A stretch of 64,000 bases of DNA from Acinetobacter sp. Ac_5812 (GTDB lineage: Bacteria; Pseudomonadota; Gammaproteobacteria; Pseudomonadales; Moraxellaceae). The position numbers were made by a program, and so were the translations under genes. The stretch spans positions 1 to 64,000 of the forward strand of contig NZ_LXUK01000007.1 in the NCBI RefSeq assembly GCF_013072695.1, given 5' to 3'. The notes under the pieces were generated by a model. It was not told where the DNA came from and did no database searches. It worked only from the letters and a program-made list of their open reading frames with translations. How positions within the stretch are numbered: position 1 is the stretch's first letter; each line of letters opens with the position of its first letter. Shown piece after piece: positions 8,855-19,535 of this stretch.

Positions 8855-10375
8855 TTAAGCAGCAACCGTGGTATTTGGTTTATTTGCTAAATATGCATCT
8901 AAGCTTTCGATTTCAGCTGGTGCAAAGTTGAGGCCAAGCTTTGAACGTCTCCACAGGATATCCTGACTAGTCGTTACCCACTCAAAGCGGCATAAATAGT
9001 CTACTTCTTTCGCATACAAACCTTGACCAAAATGCTGACCTAACTGCTCAACAGAAGTTGCCTCACCTAAAATATTCCAAATACGTGAACCATAAGCAGA
9101 TGCCCAACGTTTTGCTAACGCTTCAGACGTATCCGTCACTTGTGCACGGATTTCATTTGCCAACTGCTCAGCAGATGCCATATTTTCGCCACCAGGCAAA
9201 GCTTCTGTCGCGGTCCAACTGCCCTTCATCTCAGGGAAGAAAGCTTTGAGCTGCTGCATGGCAGACTCAGCCAACTTACGATACGTGGTTAACTTACCGC
9301 CAAACACAGACAGTAATGGGGCTTGATCTTCCGATTCTTGCGATAAAGCCAAAGTATAATCACGGGTAATTGCAGATGGATTGTCCGACTCATCATCACA
9401 TAATGGGCGTACACCAGCAAAAGTCGAAATAATATCAGCTTGTGTCAATTGGCTCTTAAAGTGTGCATTACTTACTTCAATTAAGTAATCAATTTCTTCT
9501 TGGGTAATTTTGACTTGCGCAGGATCACCTTGATACTCACGATCCGTGGTACCAATCATGGTGTATTGGTCTAAATACGGAATTGCGAACACAATACGAC
9601 GGTCATCATTCTGCATAATAAAAGCTTTATCACCTTCATACAGCTTAGGCACAATGATATGACTACCTTGAATCAAACGAATGCCATACGGTGATTTAAG
9701 CTGTAAATCTTGCTTAATGAATTGTGCCACCCAAGGGCCAGCCGCATTCACTAAAGCCTTGGCTTTGATCTGGAATTGACCTTTTTCATTTTCCAAATCA
9801 ACAATCCAGTATTGACCTTCACGTTGTGCAGATAGACAACGGGTACGCGTCACAACATCAGCCCCTTTTTCTCGGGCATGCATGGCATTCAACACCACCA
9901 AACGAGAGTCATCTACAGCACAGTCTGAATATTCAAAACCACGAGTAATTGCAGTATTTAAAGGGCTGTCTTCTTTAAAATAAACGTTATTCGAACCCAA
10001 TAACTTTTCACGTTTGCCCAAGTGATCGTAAAAGAATAAACCTGTACGAATCAACCACGCTGGGCGTAAGTGTGGACGATGCGGCATGATAAAACGCATG
10101 GGACGGATAATGTGTGGTGCTTTTGCCAACAATACTTCACGTTCAGCCAGCGCTTCACGTACTAAGCGAAACTCTTTGTGTTCAAGATAACGTAAACCAC
10201 CATGGATCAACTTACTACTTGCAGAAGATGTATGGCTGGCCAAATCATCTTTTTCACATAGGAATACTGATAAGCCACGACCTGATGCATCTGCTGCAAT
10301 ACCAACACCGTTGATACCACCACCGATTACAGCGAGGTCATAAATTTTGTCGTTAGACTGAGGAGAAGTTTGCAT
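8855..10375 (-). CDS. glpD: Glycerol-3-phosphate dehydrogenase (FAD, aerobic)
   Basis: A 506-residue FAD enzyme oxidising sn-glycerol-3-phosphate to dihydroxyacetone phosphate and passing electrons to quinone at the inner membrane. The N-terminal dinucleotide fold reads DLAVIGGGINGVGIA (residues ~13-27), followed by SSASSKLIHGGLRYLE, the substrate-site region of the DAO family. Full length for GlpD. A GlpR-like operator sits just upstream (10397-10416), and glpR and glpK lie close by on the same strand. Confidence 0.96.
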   Translation of the reverse strand: MQTSPQSNDKIYDLAVIGGGINGVGIAADASGRGLSVFLCEKDDLASHTSSASSKLIHGGLRYLEHKEFRLVREALAEREVLLAKAPHIIRPMRFIMPHRPHLRPAWLIRTGLFFYDHLGKREKLLGSNNVYFKEDSPLNTAITRGFEYSDCAVDDSRLVVLNAMHAREKGADVVTRTRCLSAQREGQYWIVDLENEKGQFQIKAKALVNAAGPWVAQFIKQDLQLKSPYGIRLIQGSHIIVPKLYEGDKAFIMQNDDRRIVFAIPYLDQYTMIGTTDREYQGDPAQVKITQEEIDYLIEVSNAHFKSQLTQADIISTFAGVRPLCDDESDNPSAITRDYTLALSQESEDQAPLLSVFGGKLTTYRKLAESAMQQLKAFFPEMKGSWTATEALPGGENMASAEQLANEIRAQVTDTSEALAKRWASAYGSRIWNILGEATSVEQLGQHFGQGLYAKEVDYLCRFEWVTTSQDILWRRSKLGLNFAPAEIESLDAYLANKPNTTVAA

Positions 10376-10814
10376 AAGTCACCGCAAATTTTCATTATTG
10401 TTCAATAACGAACATTTAAACATGTAAAATGAAAACAAACAATAAAAAAACGTCAAAAAAATGCCAATTGATAGGCATTTTTAGATAAATGGTCAAAATT
10501 GAAAGCTATTAATCAAAAACAACTTAATCGCAAAAAAGAAAATTGAAAAGTAAATAGAATAAAACCTAAGCAACCTTTATCATCCAGCCAAAAGCATCAG
10601 ATATTTTATTTGAAATAATCACAATTCAGTACAAATAAAAAATTATAAATTAACGACACACTTTTAATAAAAAATATTTATTTTACCTTTTGATAAAATA
10701 ATTTATATTGTGAGTAGATTGTAAAATAAATTTTTATTTTAAATAAACATTTATTTTAGAATATCTAAAATAAAACTTACTATTAAATTATTAACAATCA
10801 TCGAGATCACTATT
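10376..10814. other. AT-rich intergenic region between glpD and a small secreted-protein gene
   Basis: Apart from the GlpR-like operator at 10397-10416, the stretch is extremely AT-rich with no gene. It should hold divergent promoters for glpD (minus) and the 90-aa gene (plus). Confidence 0.6.
10397..10416. promoter_or_regulatory. Putative GlpR operator upstream of glpD
   Basis: Near-palindrome ATTGTTCAATAACGAACATT about 22 bp before the glpD start. It shares the ATTGTTC..A.AA.GAA..TT pattern with 13813-13832 (glpK) and 11342-11361, and resembles the known TGTTCG-type GlpR box. Binding by the neighbouring GlpR is inferred. Confidence 0.7.
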
Positions 10815-11087
10815 ATGAATAAGATTAAAATATTATTTATATCATTTTTCCTCTCACTTCTATCAATCAGTACAATTACCTCTGCTGATTCAGTTATTGG
10901 CAATAATGGTCCAAAACAATGGGGACCGTGGTATCTTATTAAATCCGAACCTGATACTTATTGGATTAAATGTACTTATAAACGTAATCAAATTAAACCC
11001 AATGGAGGTGCTTTCTTAACAGAAACTTATTCACTGGTTGTTCCGCGCTATCCATCTGGAAGATGTTCAGACACAATTACGCTATAA
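10815..11087 (+). CDS. Small secreted hypothetical protein, 90 aa
   Basis: A 90-residue protein with a clear Sec signal peptide (MNKIKILFISFFLSLLSIS..., cleavage probably after TSA). The mature ~66 residues hold two Cys (CTYKR and GRCSD) that could form a disulfide, and several Trp/Tyr. No family recognised. It is AT-rich in codon use and interrupts the glp locus on the opposite strand, which suggests late insertion. Confidence 0.7.
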   Translation: MNKIKILFISFFLSLLSISTITSADSVIGNNGPKQWGPWYLIKSEPDTYWIKCTYKRNQIKPNGGAFLTETYSLVVPRYPSGRCSDTITL

Positions 11088-11341
11088 TTTTTACTAAAAC
11101 TAATTTGATATTTCAATAAAAGTTGATTTTCATTTTTCAAAAATAGAATGAAATATGATTAATTTTCATGAATCATATTTCATTCAAAACTATGTGATCT
11201 ATGTTTTTAAACTAACATAATAAAAAACTATAAAAACAATGAGGTTATATACCTATAAAATAAAATTGACAAATCAAACATTTTTCAAAACTGATTCTTA
11301 AAAAGAGCTGTAACTAAAAAAGTTTATTTCAAAAGAATAAA

Positions 11342-11361
11342 ATTGTTCGAAAATGAAGATT
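11342..11361. promoter_or_regulatory. Third GlpR-operator-like sequence at the glpR 3' end
   Basis: ATTGTTCGAAAATGAAGATT matches the sites before glpD and glpK at most positions but lies at the stop codon of glpR, not at a recognised promoter. It may be an auxiliary operator or a remnant of an older promoter arrangement. Confidence 0.5.
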
Positions 11362-12125
11362 TATTGGGCAACAATCAAGCCAACATCTAAATCTCGAATG
11401 GTTTTCATAAATTCATCATTCGGCTGTTGATCGGTAAAAATACAATCGACTTGCTTAAGTGAACCTAAACGGATCATCGCATTACGACCAAACTTACTAC
11501 TATCCGCAGCAAGAAACACTTGTCGGGCACTGGAAACAATTTCCTGAGAGACACATACTTCTTGGAAATCAAAATCCAGCAAAGTACCGTCTTCTTCAAT
11601 CCCACTAATCCCAACCAAAGCATAATCTGCTTTAAACTGCTTAAAGAAGTCCGCTGTAGCCTGACCAATCACACCACCATCTGGACGCACACGCCCACTG
11701 GCAATCAATACTTCAAAGTCTTCTTTGGTACTGAGAATTTTGGCGACATTAAGATTATTGGTGATGATTCTTAAACCCGTATGGTTCAACAATGCATGTG
11801 CAATTGCTTCGGTTGTGGTCCCAATATTAATAAATAAAGAGGCATAATCAGGAACAGCAGCAGCCACAGCGGCTGCAATTGTTCTTTTTTGTTCCAACAT
11901 ATGACCAACACGCATCGTATATTCAGTGTTTTCCACACTTGAATCATGCGCGGCACCACCATGATAACGTCTTAGCAAGCCCTCATCCGCCAATTGATTA
12001 ATATCACGACGGATGGTTTGTGGGGTGACATCAAAATGTTGAGCAAGTTCTTCAATACTGATATAGCCACGCTCTCTTACTAGTTCGAGGGTTTTTTGTT
12101 GGCGTAGTATCAAGCTCATGCTCAT
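11361..12125 (-). CDS. glpR: DeoR-family repressor of glycerol-3-phosphate genes
   Basis: A 254-residue DeoR/GlpR repressor. The N-terminal winged helix-turn-helix reads [24 protein letters not shown] (split here by ~20 residues) followed by [10 protein letters not shown]; the C-terminal sugar-phosphate sensor domain (DeoRC) contains [12 protein letters not shown] and [15 protein letters not shown]. It lies 44 bp after glpK on the same strand, so they form a glpK-glpR operon. Operator-like sequences next to glpK and glpD support the GlpR assignment. Confidence 0.88.
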   Translation of the reverse strand: MSMSLILRQQKTLELVRERGYISIEELAQHFDVTPQTIRRDINQLADEGLLRRYHGGAAHDSSVENTEYTMRVGHMLEQKRTIAAAVAAAVPDYASLFINIGTTTEAIAHALLNHTGLRIITNNLNVAKILSTKEDFEVLIASGRVRPDGGVIGQATADFFKQFKADYALVGISGIEEDGTLLDFDFQEVCVSQEIVSSARQVFLAADSSKFGRNAMIRLGSLKQVDCIFTDQQPNDEFMKTIRDLDVGLIVAQ

Positions 12126-12169
12126 CCATCCTATGTTGTTTTAAGTCATACTAAACGGTCTATTTTAGC

Positions 12170-13705
<1,536 letters not shown>

Positions 13706-13812
13706 TTATGTATAGTGCAATAAATTAAATGCCCGTTAAAAAACGGGCTCAAATACTACAAAAAAGCAATGACTTCTGTATTAAATAAAAAACTTGGCAG
13801 ATTATATGCAAA

Positions 13813-13832
13813 ATTGTTCGAAAACGAAAATT
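13813..13832. promoter_or_regulatory. Putative GlpR operator upstream of glpK
   Basis: ATTGTTCGAAAACGAAAATT, about 130 bp upstream of the glpK start, matching the glpD site and the site at 11342-11361. Confidence 0.7.
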
Positions 13833-13945
13833 CTTTCTTTATATTTGAAGCTAAAAAACGATGAATAGCCTGTGTTTTAAAGATTCCTCACAATAAAAAA
13901 CTTATTTTATGCGATACTAAAACCAGAAATAACAGGATCATTGAT

Positions 13946-14368
13946 ATGAAAAAAACCAATTTATTGTTAATTATGAGCGGTGCTCTTGTTCTTGCAGCCT
14001 GTCAAAGTAGTCCACATCAATACAATGGTACAACGGGTTATCAAATTGAAAATAAAACGGCCACTTCCGCGACTGTTGCCTATACCCTCGCGGCACGTAG
14101 CAATAGCGATCTCGATGAAAAAAAATTACAACATGCCTGCAAACAAATTTTAGGTGCAGACAAAACCTATAAACTTGCAGTATTGAGTGTCAATGAAATC
14201 GTCAATCCAACCCAACAAGAGCAATATGGCGTAAAAATCGGTAATAGCCGCGCAACATTTGGTTTATCTAATTCGCCAGATTTGAATAATAGTGAAGGCT
14301 ATGCAACCCGTCAGGCACTTGAAACACGTCCAAGCACACTTAAAGTGGTTCGTTATACCTGTTCTTAA
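13946..14368 (+). CDS. Hypothetical lipoprotein, 140 aa
   Basis: A signal peptide with lipobox (MSGALVLAAC, Cys ~19) predicts a lipid-anchored envelope protein. The mature part has a repeated TSATVAYTLAARS-like beta region and two further Cys (~45 and the penultimate C-terminal residue). Ribosome site AGGAT precedes the ATG. Function unknown; similar small lipoproteins are common in Acinetobacter. Confidence 0.8.
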   Translation: MKKTNLLLIMSGALVLAACQSSPHQYNGTTGYQIENKTATSATVAYTLAARSNSDLDEKKLQHACKQILGADKTYKLAVLSVNEIVNPTQQEQYGVKIGNSRATFGLSNSPDLNNSEGYATRQALETRPSTLKVVRYTCS

Positions 14369-14429
14369 TTTTATAATCTGATCAGTGAAAATGGATGTAT
14401 TTCAGCATTGAGAATACATCCAACTCAGC

Positions 14430-14714
14430 CTAGCCTTTCAATACGTCATGAATCGAAAGATCTTTATCAAACACCGATTTTGCAAATGGGCATAAAGGAA
14501 TGACTTTCACCTGACGTTCACGTACAAAGGCGATCAACTCCTTTAACAATTTATGCCCGACACCCTGCCCACGAAATTGATCACTTACATCGGTATGGTC
14601 AATAATGAGCATGCTATCCCCTGCCCATGTGTATGCCATCTCACCAGCAAGCACCTCGCCTTCGAACAACTTAAATGCACCATGTTTCCCATCATCAATC
14701 TGCTGAATACTCAT
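14430..14714 (-). CDS. GNAT-family N-acetyltransferase, short YidJ-like type
   Basis: A 94-residue protein of the short GNAT class (Gcn5-related, CG type). The acetyl-CoA loop reads DQFRGQGVGHKLLKEL (Q/RxxGxG/A pattern) and the C-terminus carries IPLCPFAKSVFDK, typical of this group. The start at 14714 is preferred over 14762 because AAAAGGAA stands at the right distance upstream and the longer N-terminus is not conserved-looking. Substrate unknown. Confidence 0.85.
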   Translation of the reverse strand: MSIQQIDDGKHGAFKLFEGEVLAGEMAYTWAGDSMLIIDHTDVSDQFRGQGVGHKLLKELIAFVRERQVKVIPLCPFAKSVFDKDLSIHDVLKG

Positions 14715-14859
14715 ACGCGTTCCTTTTTTAAACATTCTGCGATATATCAGCCCAAAGGCCATCTGTTTATTTCATTTCAATGTTTTAGCATGCGTGGTAA
14801 GGCGATTGTGTTGAGATTTGATAACCTCCACCCTATTGTTCTTTTTTAACAAGAAATAT

Positions 14860-15528
14860 TTATTTGGTTCGGTAAAAACTGACGTTTCTAAATTCTTTGG
14901 CTTCATCCAAATCTGGCCAAGTGCTTGCACTACGTTCGTCAATTTTTAGATATTGGGGATGACTAAAGTTTTTGACTCGACTATCAGCGACCCATACTTC
15001 AGGTGCAAACTTTAAGAACTCATCCAGAAAGAAACGATTGGATTGGTCGTACAACACATCTGCTGCCAGTAATACATCAACCTGCTCGGACTGATACAAA
15101 TCGTCCAAATATTCAAGCTCAACATCATTCAGTAATGCATTTTCACGGCATGACGCCAGACTGATTGGATCGATATCACAGCAAATCACACGTTTAGCCC
15201 CTGCCATTTTTGCCGCAATCGCAACCACACCTGAACCTGCACCAAAATCTAAAACCACCTTATCTTTAACATGATGCGGCTCAGCCAATAGCCATTGTGC
15301 CATCGCTAGACCAGAAGCCCAACAAAAAATCCAATACGGCGTTTCATTCCAAATCCGTCGAATCACCTCATCATCTAAACGGTCGGTTGGGAATACTGGG
15401 GGAATTAACCAGAGTGAAATCGGCGTTTCAGGTAATTGTTGTGCCAATAAATCAGTATTAGGAATCACCTGATGCAAAGCATCGAGCAAATGTTTAGGTG
15501 CTTTGGCAAATTGAAAAGTACAGCTCAT
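14860..15528 (-). CDS. Class I SAM-dependent methyltransferase
   Basis: A 222-residue enzyme with SAM motif I VVLDFGAGSGVVAIAAKMAG (split; ~residues 93-112), acidic motif ICCDIDP and a post-II region VDVLLAADVLYD. Layout resembles the METTL20/ETFB-lysine or L11-type protein methyltransferases, so a protein lysine substrate is plausible but not shown. It lies 49 bp beyond folD on the same strand, separated by a hairpin terminator. Confidence 0.85.
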   Translation of the reverse strand: MSCTFQFAKAPKHLLDALHQVIPNTDLLAQQLPETPISLWLIPPVFPTDRLDDEVIRRIWNETPYWIFCWASGLAMAQWLLAEPHHVKDKVVLDFGAGSGVVAIAAKMAGAKRVICCDIDPISLASCRENALLNDVELEYLDDLYQSEQVDVLLAADVLYDQSNRFFLDEFLKFAPEVWVADSRVKNFSHPQYLKIDERSASTWPDLDEAKEFRNVSFYRTK

Positions 15529-15544
15529 ATTTGTTTAATTCTAA

Positions 15545-15570
15545 AAAACCCCTCTTCGCGAGGGGGTTAT
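15545..15570 (-). terminator. Hairpin after folD
   Basis: GC-rich stem CCCCTC / GAGGGG with a TTCGC loop and A tract on its left, read as T by the minus-strand transcript. Confidence 0.8.
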
Positions 15571-15576
15571 TAATCT

Positions 15577-16425
15577 TTAGGCTAATGCTTTTTCAGCGGC
15601 TTCTACAGTTTGACGAATCAAAGTGGTAATCGTCATCGGCCCCACACCACCTGGTACTGGAGTATAAGCAGACGCGATTTCTTCGATACCGACTAATTGA
15701 ATATCGCCAACACCACCACCATCACGTGGATGGAAACCCGCGTCAACCACAACTGCACCTTGCTTAATCCAATCTTTTTGAATCAATTCAGCTTTACCGA
15801 CTGCACCAACAATGATATCGGCTTGTTTTACAAAGTCGGCAAGGTTTTGAGTACGAGAATGGCAAATGGTCACAGTTGCATTGGCTTGTAATAACATCAT
15901 CGCCATTGGTTTACCCAGAATAGCAGAACGCCCAACCACAACCGCATGTTTACCTGCGATTTCAATTTTGTTTTCTTGCAAAATGGTCATGATGCCAGCT
16001 GGCGTTGCAGAACCATATGCAGCCTCGCCCATTGCCATACGACCAAAACCTAAACACGTCACACCATCCACATCTTTCGCCAACGAAATCGCATCGAAAC
16101 ATGCTCTTTCATCAATTTGTTCAGGCACTGGATGTTGCAACAAGATGCCATGTACATCTGGATTGGCATTTAATTTTTCAATTTCAGCCAATAATTGTTC
16201 AGTTGTGGTTTCTTTTGGAAGCTCAACTTTCAGAGAGTCCATACCAACACGGCGGCAAGCATTCCCTTTCATACGCACATAAGTGGCAGATGCACCATCA
16301 TCACCAACCAAAATGGTTGCCAAGATTGGGGTACGCCCCGATTTTGCTTTTAATGCTTCTACACGTACCAACAAATCCGTTTCAATTTGTTTTGCTAATG
16401 CACGACCGTCTAAAACCAATGCCAC
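15577..16425 (-). CDS. folD: Bifunctional methylenetetrahydrofolate dehydrogenase/cyclohydrolase
   Basis: Interconverts 5,10-methylene-, methenyl- and 10-formyl-tetrahydrofolate with NADP, supplying one-carbon units for purines and formyl-Met. Motifs: [54 protein letters not shown] (NADP site) and the C-terminal [16 protein letters not shown] longer frame reaches 16599 but would overlap the tRNA-Cys gene; the GTG at 16425 ([13 protein letters not shown]) with GGAG eight bases upstream gives the standard 282 residues. Confidence 0.96.
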   Translation of the reverse strand: MALVLDGRALAKQIETDLLVRVEALKAKSGRTPILATILVGDDGASATYVRMKGNACRRVGMDSLKVELPKETTTEQLLAEIEKLNANPDVHGILLQHPVPEQIDERACFDAISLAKDVDGVTCLGFGRMAMGEAAYGSATPAGIMTILQENKIEIAGKHAVVVGRSAILGKPMAMMLLQANATVTICHSRTQNLADFVKQADIIVGAVGKAELIQKDWIKQGAVVVDAGFHPRDGGGVGDIQLVGIEEIASAYTPVPGGVGPMTITTLIRQTVEAAEKALA

Positions 16426-16577
16426 AGCGCATCTCCAAAGTGGGTATGAATCAATTGCGTAAATAATACATGATAATTTGAGCAATATTCTTTTAGATGT
16501 TGTTTTTATGTCCATATTCGCAATAAACACTATTGTTTTTTTTTTAAAGATTGCTAATATGTGCATCACCAAGAGAT

Positions 16578-16651
16578 GGCGGGGTGGCAGAGTGGTCATG
16601 CAGCGGACTGCAACTCCGTGTACGCCGGTTCGATTCCGACCTCCGCCTCCA
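16578..16651 (+). tRNA. tRNA-Cys (GCA)
   Basis: 74 nt with acceptor GGCGGGG pairing CTCCGCC, U73 as in tRNA-Cys, encoded CCA, anticodon loop CTGCAAC giving GCA, and a normal TTCGATT T-loop. Confidence 0.97.
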
Positions 16652-16659
16652 TTGGTAAA

Positions 16660-16745
16660 GCCCGAGTGGTGAAATCGGTAGACACAGGGGATTTAAAATC
16701 CCCCGCCCACAAAGCGTGCCAGTTCGAGTCTGGCCTCGGGCACCA
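16660..16745 (+). tRNA. tRNA-Leu (UAA), copy 1
   Basis: 86 nt class II tRNA with long variable arm; acceptor GCCCGAG / CTCGGGC, encoded ACCA end, anticodon stem GGGGA / TCCCC with loop TTTAAAA giving TAA. It follows tRNA-Cys by 8 nt, so they are co-transcribed. An identical copy lies at 18846-18931. Confidence 0.97.
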
Positions 16746-16780
16746 TCTTTCAGCTAATGAAATATGGTGCAAATAAAAAT

Positions 16781-16801
16781 CCAGCGCAAGCTGGTTTTTT
16801 T
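16781..16801 (+). terminator. Terminator of the tRNA-Cys/tRNA-Leu unit
   Basis: Stem CCAGC / GCTGG with GCAA loop, then seven T. Confidence 0.88.
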
Positions 16802-16830
16802 ATGTCTAAAATTTAAGGACAGATAATAAA

Positions 16831-16854
16831 AAGCCAAGTTCATTGACTTGGCTT
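16831..16854 (-). terminator. Terminator of the PhoD gene
   Basis: Stem AAGCCAAG / CTTGGCTT 18-40 bp after the phoD-like stop, with an A tract to its left (T in the transcript). Confidence 0.8.
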
Positions 16855-16871
16855 CCTACCATCTTTGAAAC

Positions 16872-18632
16872 TTAAGCCACTTGCTGCCCTGTTTTCACAG
16901 GCAATAAGTTTTTATCCAAACTTAATTGATAGCCCCGTGTTTTATCAATCACATATTCAGGCTTTTTGATCGAATCGACATAAATCCATTGTGACTGAAC
17001 TTGTGCAGCATCAAATTGAACAATCAAATAGCCTCTTTGATTTAAATTGCAGTAATTTAACTCATCAATCAAAGTTGTGAATGCAAATTCAAACTGTTGC
17101 AGTTGTGCCAATGGAATATTTAAGTATTTTTCCAAACCTGGTGAAGACACCGAACTAGTTGCTAACTCTACCCCAACGAATGCACCATCTTTACTGTATA
17201 AATTTGATGACCATGCATTATGCGTATCTCCCGCCAGCACCACCACTTTTTTCTTTAATTGTGCCAAAGCAGCATACACAATCTCACGCTCAGCAAAATA
17301 ACCATCCCATGCATCTAAGTTATAAGGTGCAACTGTCAAAACACGTGCTTTTTCTTGTGCTGTTAAAGTCGGATCACCTTGTAATAACCGAAGTTTCAAT
17401 TTTACTAATTCAGTGATTTGGGCATTCATCTTATTTAAAGTATCGGCAGTTGGATTCCCTGCAGTAATTTCAGCCAAAGCAAGCAGCAGCTCAGCAGGAA
17501 CTAACATCTTGGTCATTAGAATTTGCTGACCCAGTACATTCCATGTTGCATTTGACTGTTGCAGTTTTCCAATCAGCCAATCGCGTTGGGTATAGCCCAT
17601 TAGAGTACGTGTTGGATTGGTCAAATCTGCTTGGAATTTTGCAATATCCAAACCATTTGCTGTCATATAGTTGGCATAGTCCAACTGTTCATCACGCGCA
17701 ATAATACGCGTATCCAACATCGTTAATTGAACCAGATTACCAAAATCGAACTGGCGATAAATCTTGGTATGTTGATCATCGACAGGACGAATTGGCATCC
17801 ACTCAAAATAAGCCTGTAGAGCTGCCAATTTACGATCAAGGAAAGGTCCTTCGTTCGGCTGATGATTTTCCGCCCCTTCTCGCCATGCATCATTAGCTAA
17901 CTCATGATCGTCCCAAATCACAATAAATGGGTGACGATGATGCAATGCCTGTAAGTCTTTATCTTTACGATAGAGCGCATAACGCTTGCGATAATCATCC
18001 AATTTAATAATTTCTTTACTGTTATCTGCAGCTAGGCTTCGCCCCAATTTAGCCGCATCTTCTGCTGCATAGCCATCTGCACCATATTCGTAGATATAGT
18101 CACCTAAATGAATCACTACATCGACATTTTGCTTGGCCATTTCGCGATATACATAGAAATAACCTGCTGGATAGTTTGAACATGAACACACCGCAAAACT
18201 GACTTTTGTCGCACTACTTGGCAAAGTCTTGGTTTGACCCACAGGTGAGGTCTTATCACCAAAGATAAAACGGTAGAAATAGCTTTGATCTGGTTTTAGA
18301 CCTGTTGCATCCACCTTCACAGTAAAATCTTGTGAAGCCGTTGTCGTGACTTTATCGGTTTTAATGATTTGTTTGAATTTCTGATCTAACGCAATTTCCC
18401 ATGTCACTTGCAGACGTGCACTACTCTCGCTTGGCGTCAAACGCGTCCATAAGATCACGCGATCTTGTAAAGGATCACCACTGGCAACCCCATGTTCAAA
18501 ATTCACTTGTAATGTTGCTGTCTCTTGATCTGAACTGTCATTACATCCTGTAAAACCTGCAGATAAAGACAACGCCCCGAAACCGAATAGACTTTTTTGA
18601 ATAAGTTCCCGTCGTGAAATTTTTGCTGTCAT
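16872..18632 (-). CDS. phoD: PhoD-family alkaline phosphatase/phosphodiesterase, Tat-exported
   Basis: A 586-residue enzyme. The N-terminus carries a twin-arginine signal (ISRRELIQKSLFGFG) ending near a Cys (AGFTGC), so Tat export with possible lipidation is predicted. An Ig-like N-domain (VASGDPLQDRVILWTRL) precedes the metallophosphatase core: FAVCSCSNYPAGYF, HLGDYIYEYG, FIVIWDDHELAND and VLAGDTHNAWSS hold the metal ligands. The family releases phosphate from diesters such as teichoic acid or phospholipid head groups under phosphate limitation. The start at 18632 (MTAKISRR) is preferred; the upstream ATG at 18659 would spoil the Tat signal. Two identical tRNA-Leu copies bracket the gene. 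Confidence 0.92.
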   Translation of the reverse strand: MTAKISRRELIQKSLFGFGALSLSAGFTGCNDSSDQETATLQVNFEHGVASGDPLQDRVILWTRLTPSESSARLQVTWEIALDQKFKQIIKTDKVTTTASQDFTVKVDATGLKPDQSYFYRFIFGDKTSPVGQTKTLPSSATKVSFAVCSCSNYPAGYFYVYREMAKQNVDVVIHLGDYIYEYGADGYAAEDAAKLGRSLAADNSKEIIKLDDYRKRYALYRKDKDLQALHHRHPFIVIWDDHELANDAWREGAENHQPNEGPFLDRKLAALQAYFEWMPIRPVDDQHTKIYRQFDFGNLVQLTMLDTRIIARDEQLDYANYMTANGLDIAKFQADLTNPTRTLMGYTQRDWLIGKLQQSNATWNVLGQQILMTKMLVPAELLLALAEITAGNPTADTLNKMNAQITELVKLKLRLLQGDPTLTAQEKARVLTVAPYNLDAWDGYFAEREIVYAALAQLKKKVVVLAGDTHNAWSSNLYSKDGAFVGVELATSSVSSPGLEKYLNIPLAQLQQFEFAFTTLIDELNYCNLNQRGYLIVQFDAAQVQSQWIYVDSIKKPEYVIDKTRGYQLSLDKNLLPVKTGQQVA

Positions 18633-18845
18633 TTGGATAGCTACCTTAACTTTTATCACTATAAATAAATGACTTAAATTAATCGGCTTAAATGAAGCTT
18701 TGATCTCAGTTTGATGAAAGAATCATGAAAGTTATATGACAGTGCTTAATTTTCATCAGATAAGCACATGAATTGATTGAAAAGAAAGCAAATAGCAGGT
18801 TTTGCTCTTGCCAAGTTTTAAAGTGTCCTCTATTATTGCGCACAT

Positions 18846-18931
18846 GCCCGAGTGGTGAAATCGGTAGACACAGGGGATTTAAAATCCCCCGCCCACAAAG
18901 CGTGCCAGTTCGAGTCTGGCCTCGGGCACCA
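18846..18931 (+). tRNA. tRNA-Leu (UAA), copy 2
   Basis: Identical over 86 nt to the copy at 16660-16745, in a stand-alone unit. The similarity continues about 65 bp downstream through the terminator (16746-16810 versus 18932-18996), so gene plus terminator were duplicated as a block. Confidence 0.97.
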
Positions 18932-18966
18932 TCTTTCAACTAGTGAAAGATGGTGCAAATAAAAAC

Positions 18967-18987
18967 CCAGCGAAAGCTGGTTTTTTT
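18967..18987 (+). terminator. Terminator of tRNA-Leu copy 2
   Basis: Stem CCAGC / GCTGG, loop GAAA, then seven T; homologous to the one at 16781. Confidence 0.88.
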
Positions 18988-19029
18988 ATGTCTGAAATTT
19001 ATGATCTGATCATAAATTTCAGACATAAA
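18985..19029. repeat. 45-bp perfect palindrome
   Basis: Two 22-bp arms (18985-19006 and 19008-19029) are exact reverse complements around a single central T at 19007. It abuts the tRNA-Leu terminator and, 1 bp further, the pgaD terminator. The equivalent place after tRNA-Leu copy 1 lacks the second arm. Confidence 0.9.
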
Positions 19030-19030
19030 A

Positions 19031-19057
19031 AATGCCTTAATTTTTAATTAAGGCATT
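19031..19057 (-). terminator. Terminator of pgaBCD
   Basis: 12-bp perfect stem AATGCCTTAATT / AATTAAGGCATT with TTT loop, 29 bp after the pgaD stop; left flank A-rich. Confidence 0.85.
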
Positions 19058-19085
19058 TGATATTCTTAATTTAGAAAAATAAGTC

Positions 19086-19502
19086 TTATTCTACGCGAAC
19101 AATCTTACCATTCTCATCATGATGGACGATGCTGACCTTCTGCTGGCGTCCAACCTGAATTTCTTGCTCAGGCAATTCGAAATAACGCGCATAATCAGGC
19201 AAGGTCTTTTCAACAGCATGCTTTTGATGCACACGTTTTGCTGGTAACAAACTCCAAAGCAATAATGCAACCGCACACATAAATAATGCCGTTACACCGT
19301 GCTCAATGCCATCACTAAATGCAGACATTAAACGCTGTGCGATATGGGTCTTTTGTAATTCAACCAACACCCATACCAAAATAAATGGTCGCCATAACAA
19401 CAACCAGCCCGCCCACATCATTGCAGTGGTGGTGGTTGAGAAGTAACGTTTATGCCATGGGAGTTGGCGACGCACATCAATAATCAAGCTATCTGCTTTC
19501 AT
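19086..19502 (-). CDS. pgaD: PNAG synthesis accessory membrane protein PgaD
   Basis: 138 residues with two hydrophobic segments (MWAGWLLLWRPFILVWVL and LFMCAVALLLWSLLPA), as in PgaD, the small inner-membrane partner that supports PgaC polymerisation and responds to c-di-GMP in E. coli. The position directly after pgaC confirms the call, as sequence conservation of PgaD is low. Confidence 0.88.
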   Translation of the reverse strand: MKADSLIIDVRRQLPWHKRYFSTTTTAMMWAGWLLLWRPFILVWVLVELQKTHIAQRLMSAFSDGIEHGVTALFMCAVALLLWSLLPAKRVHQKHAVEKTLPDYARYFELPEQEIQVGRQQKVSIVHHDENGKIVRVE

Positions 19503-19535
19503 TGCTTTTTACTCAGCAAAATGAATCTTTAGGAT

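Noticed and set aside
16426-16599. Longer folD N-terminus (58 extra residues)
   Set aside because: It would overlap the tRNA-Cys gene and has no ribosome site; GTG at 16425 fits the family.
18706-18939. 77-aa open frame on the minus strand over tRNA-Leu copy 2
   Set aside because: It runs through the tRNA gene; such frames are a common false annotation over leucine tRNAs.
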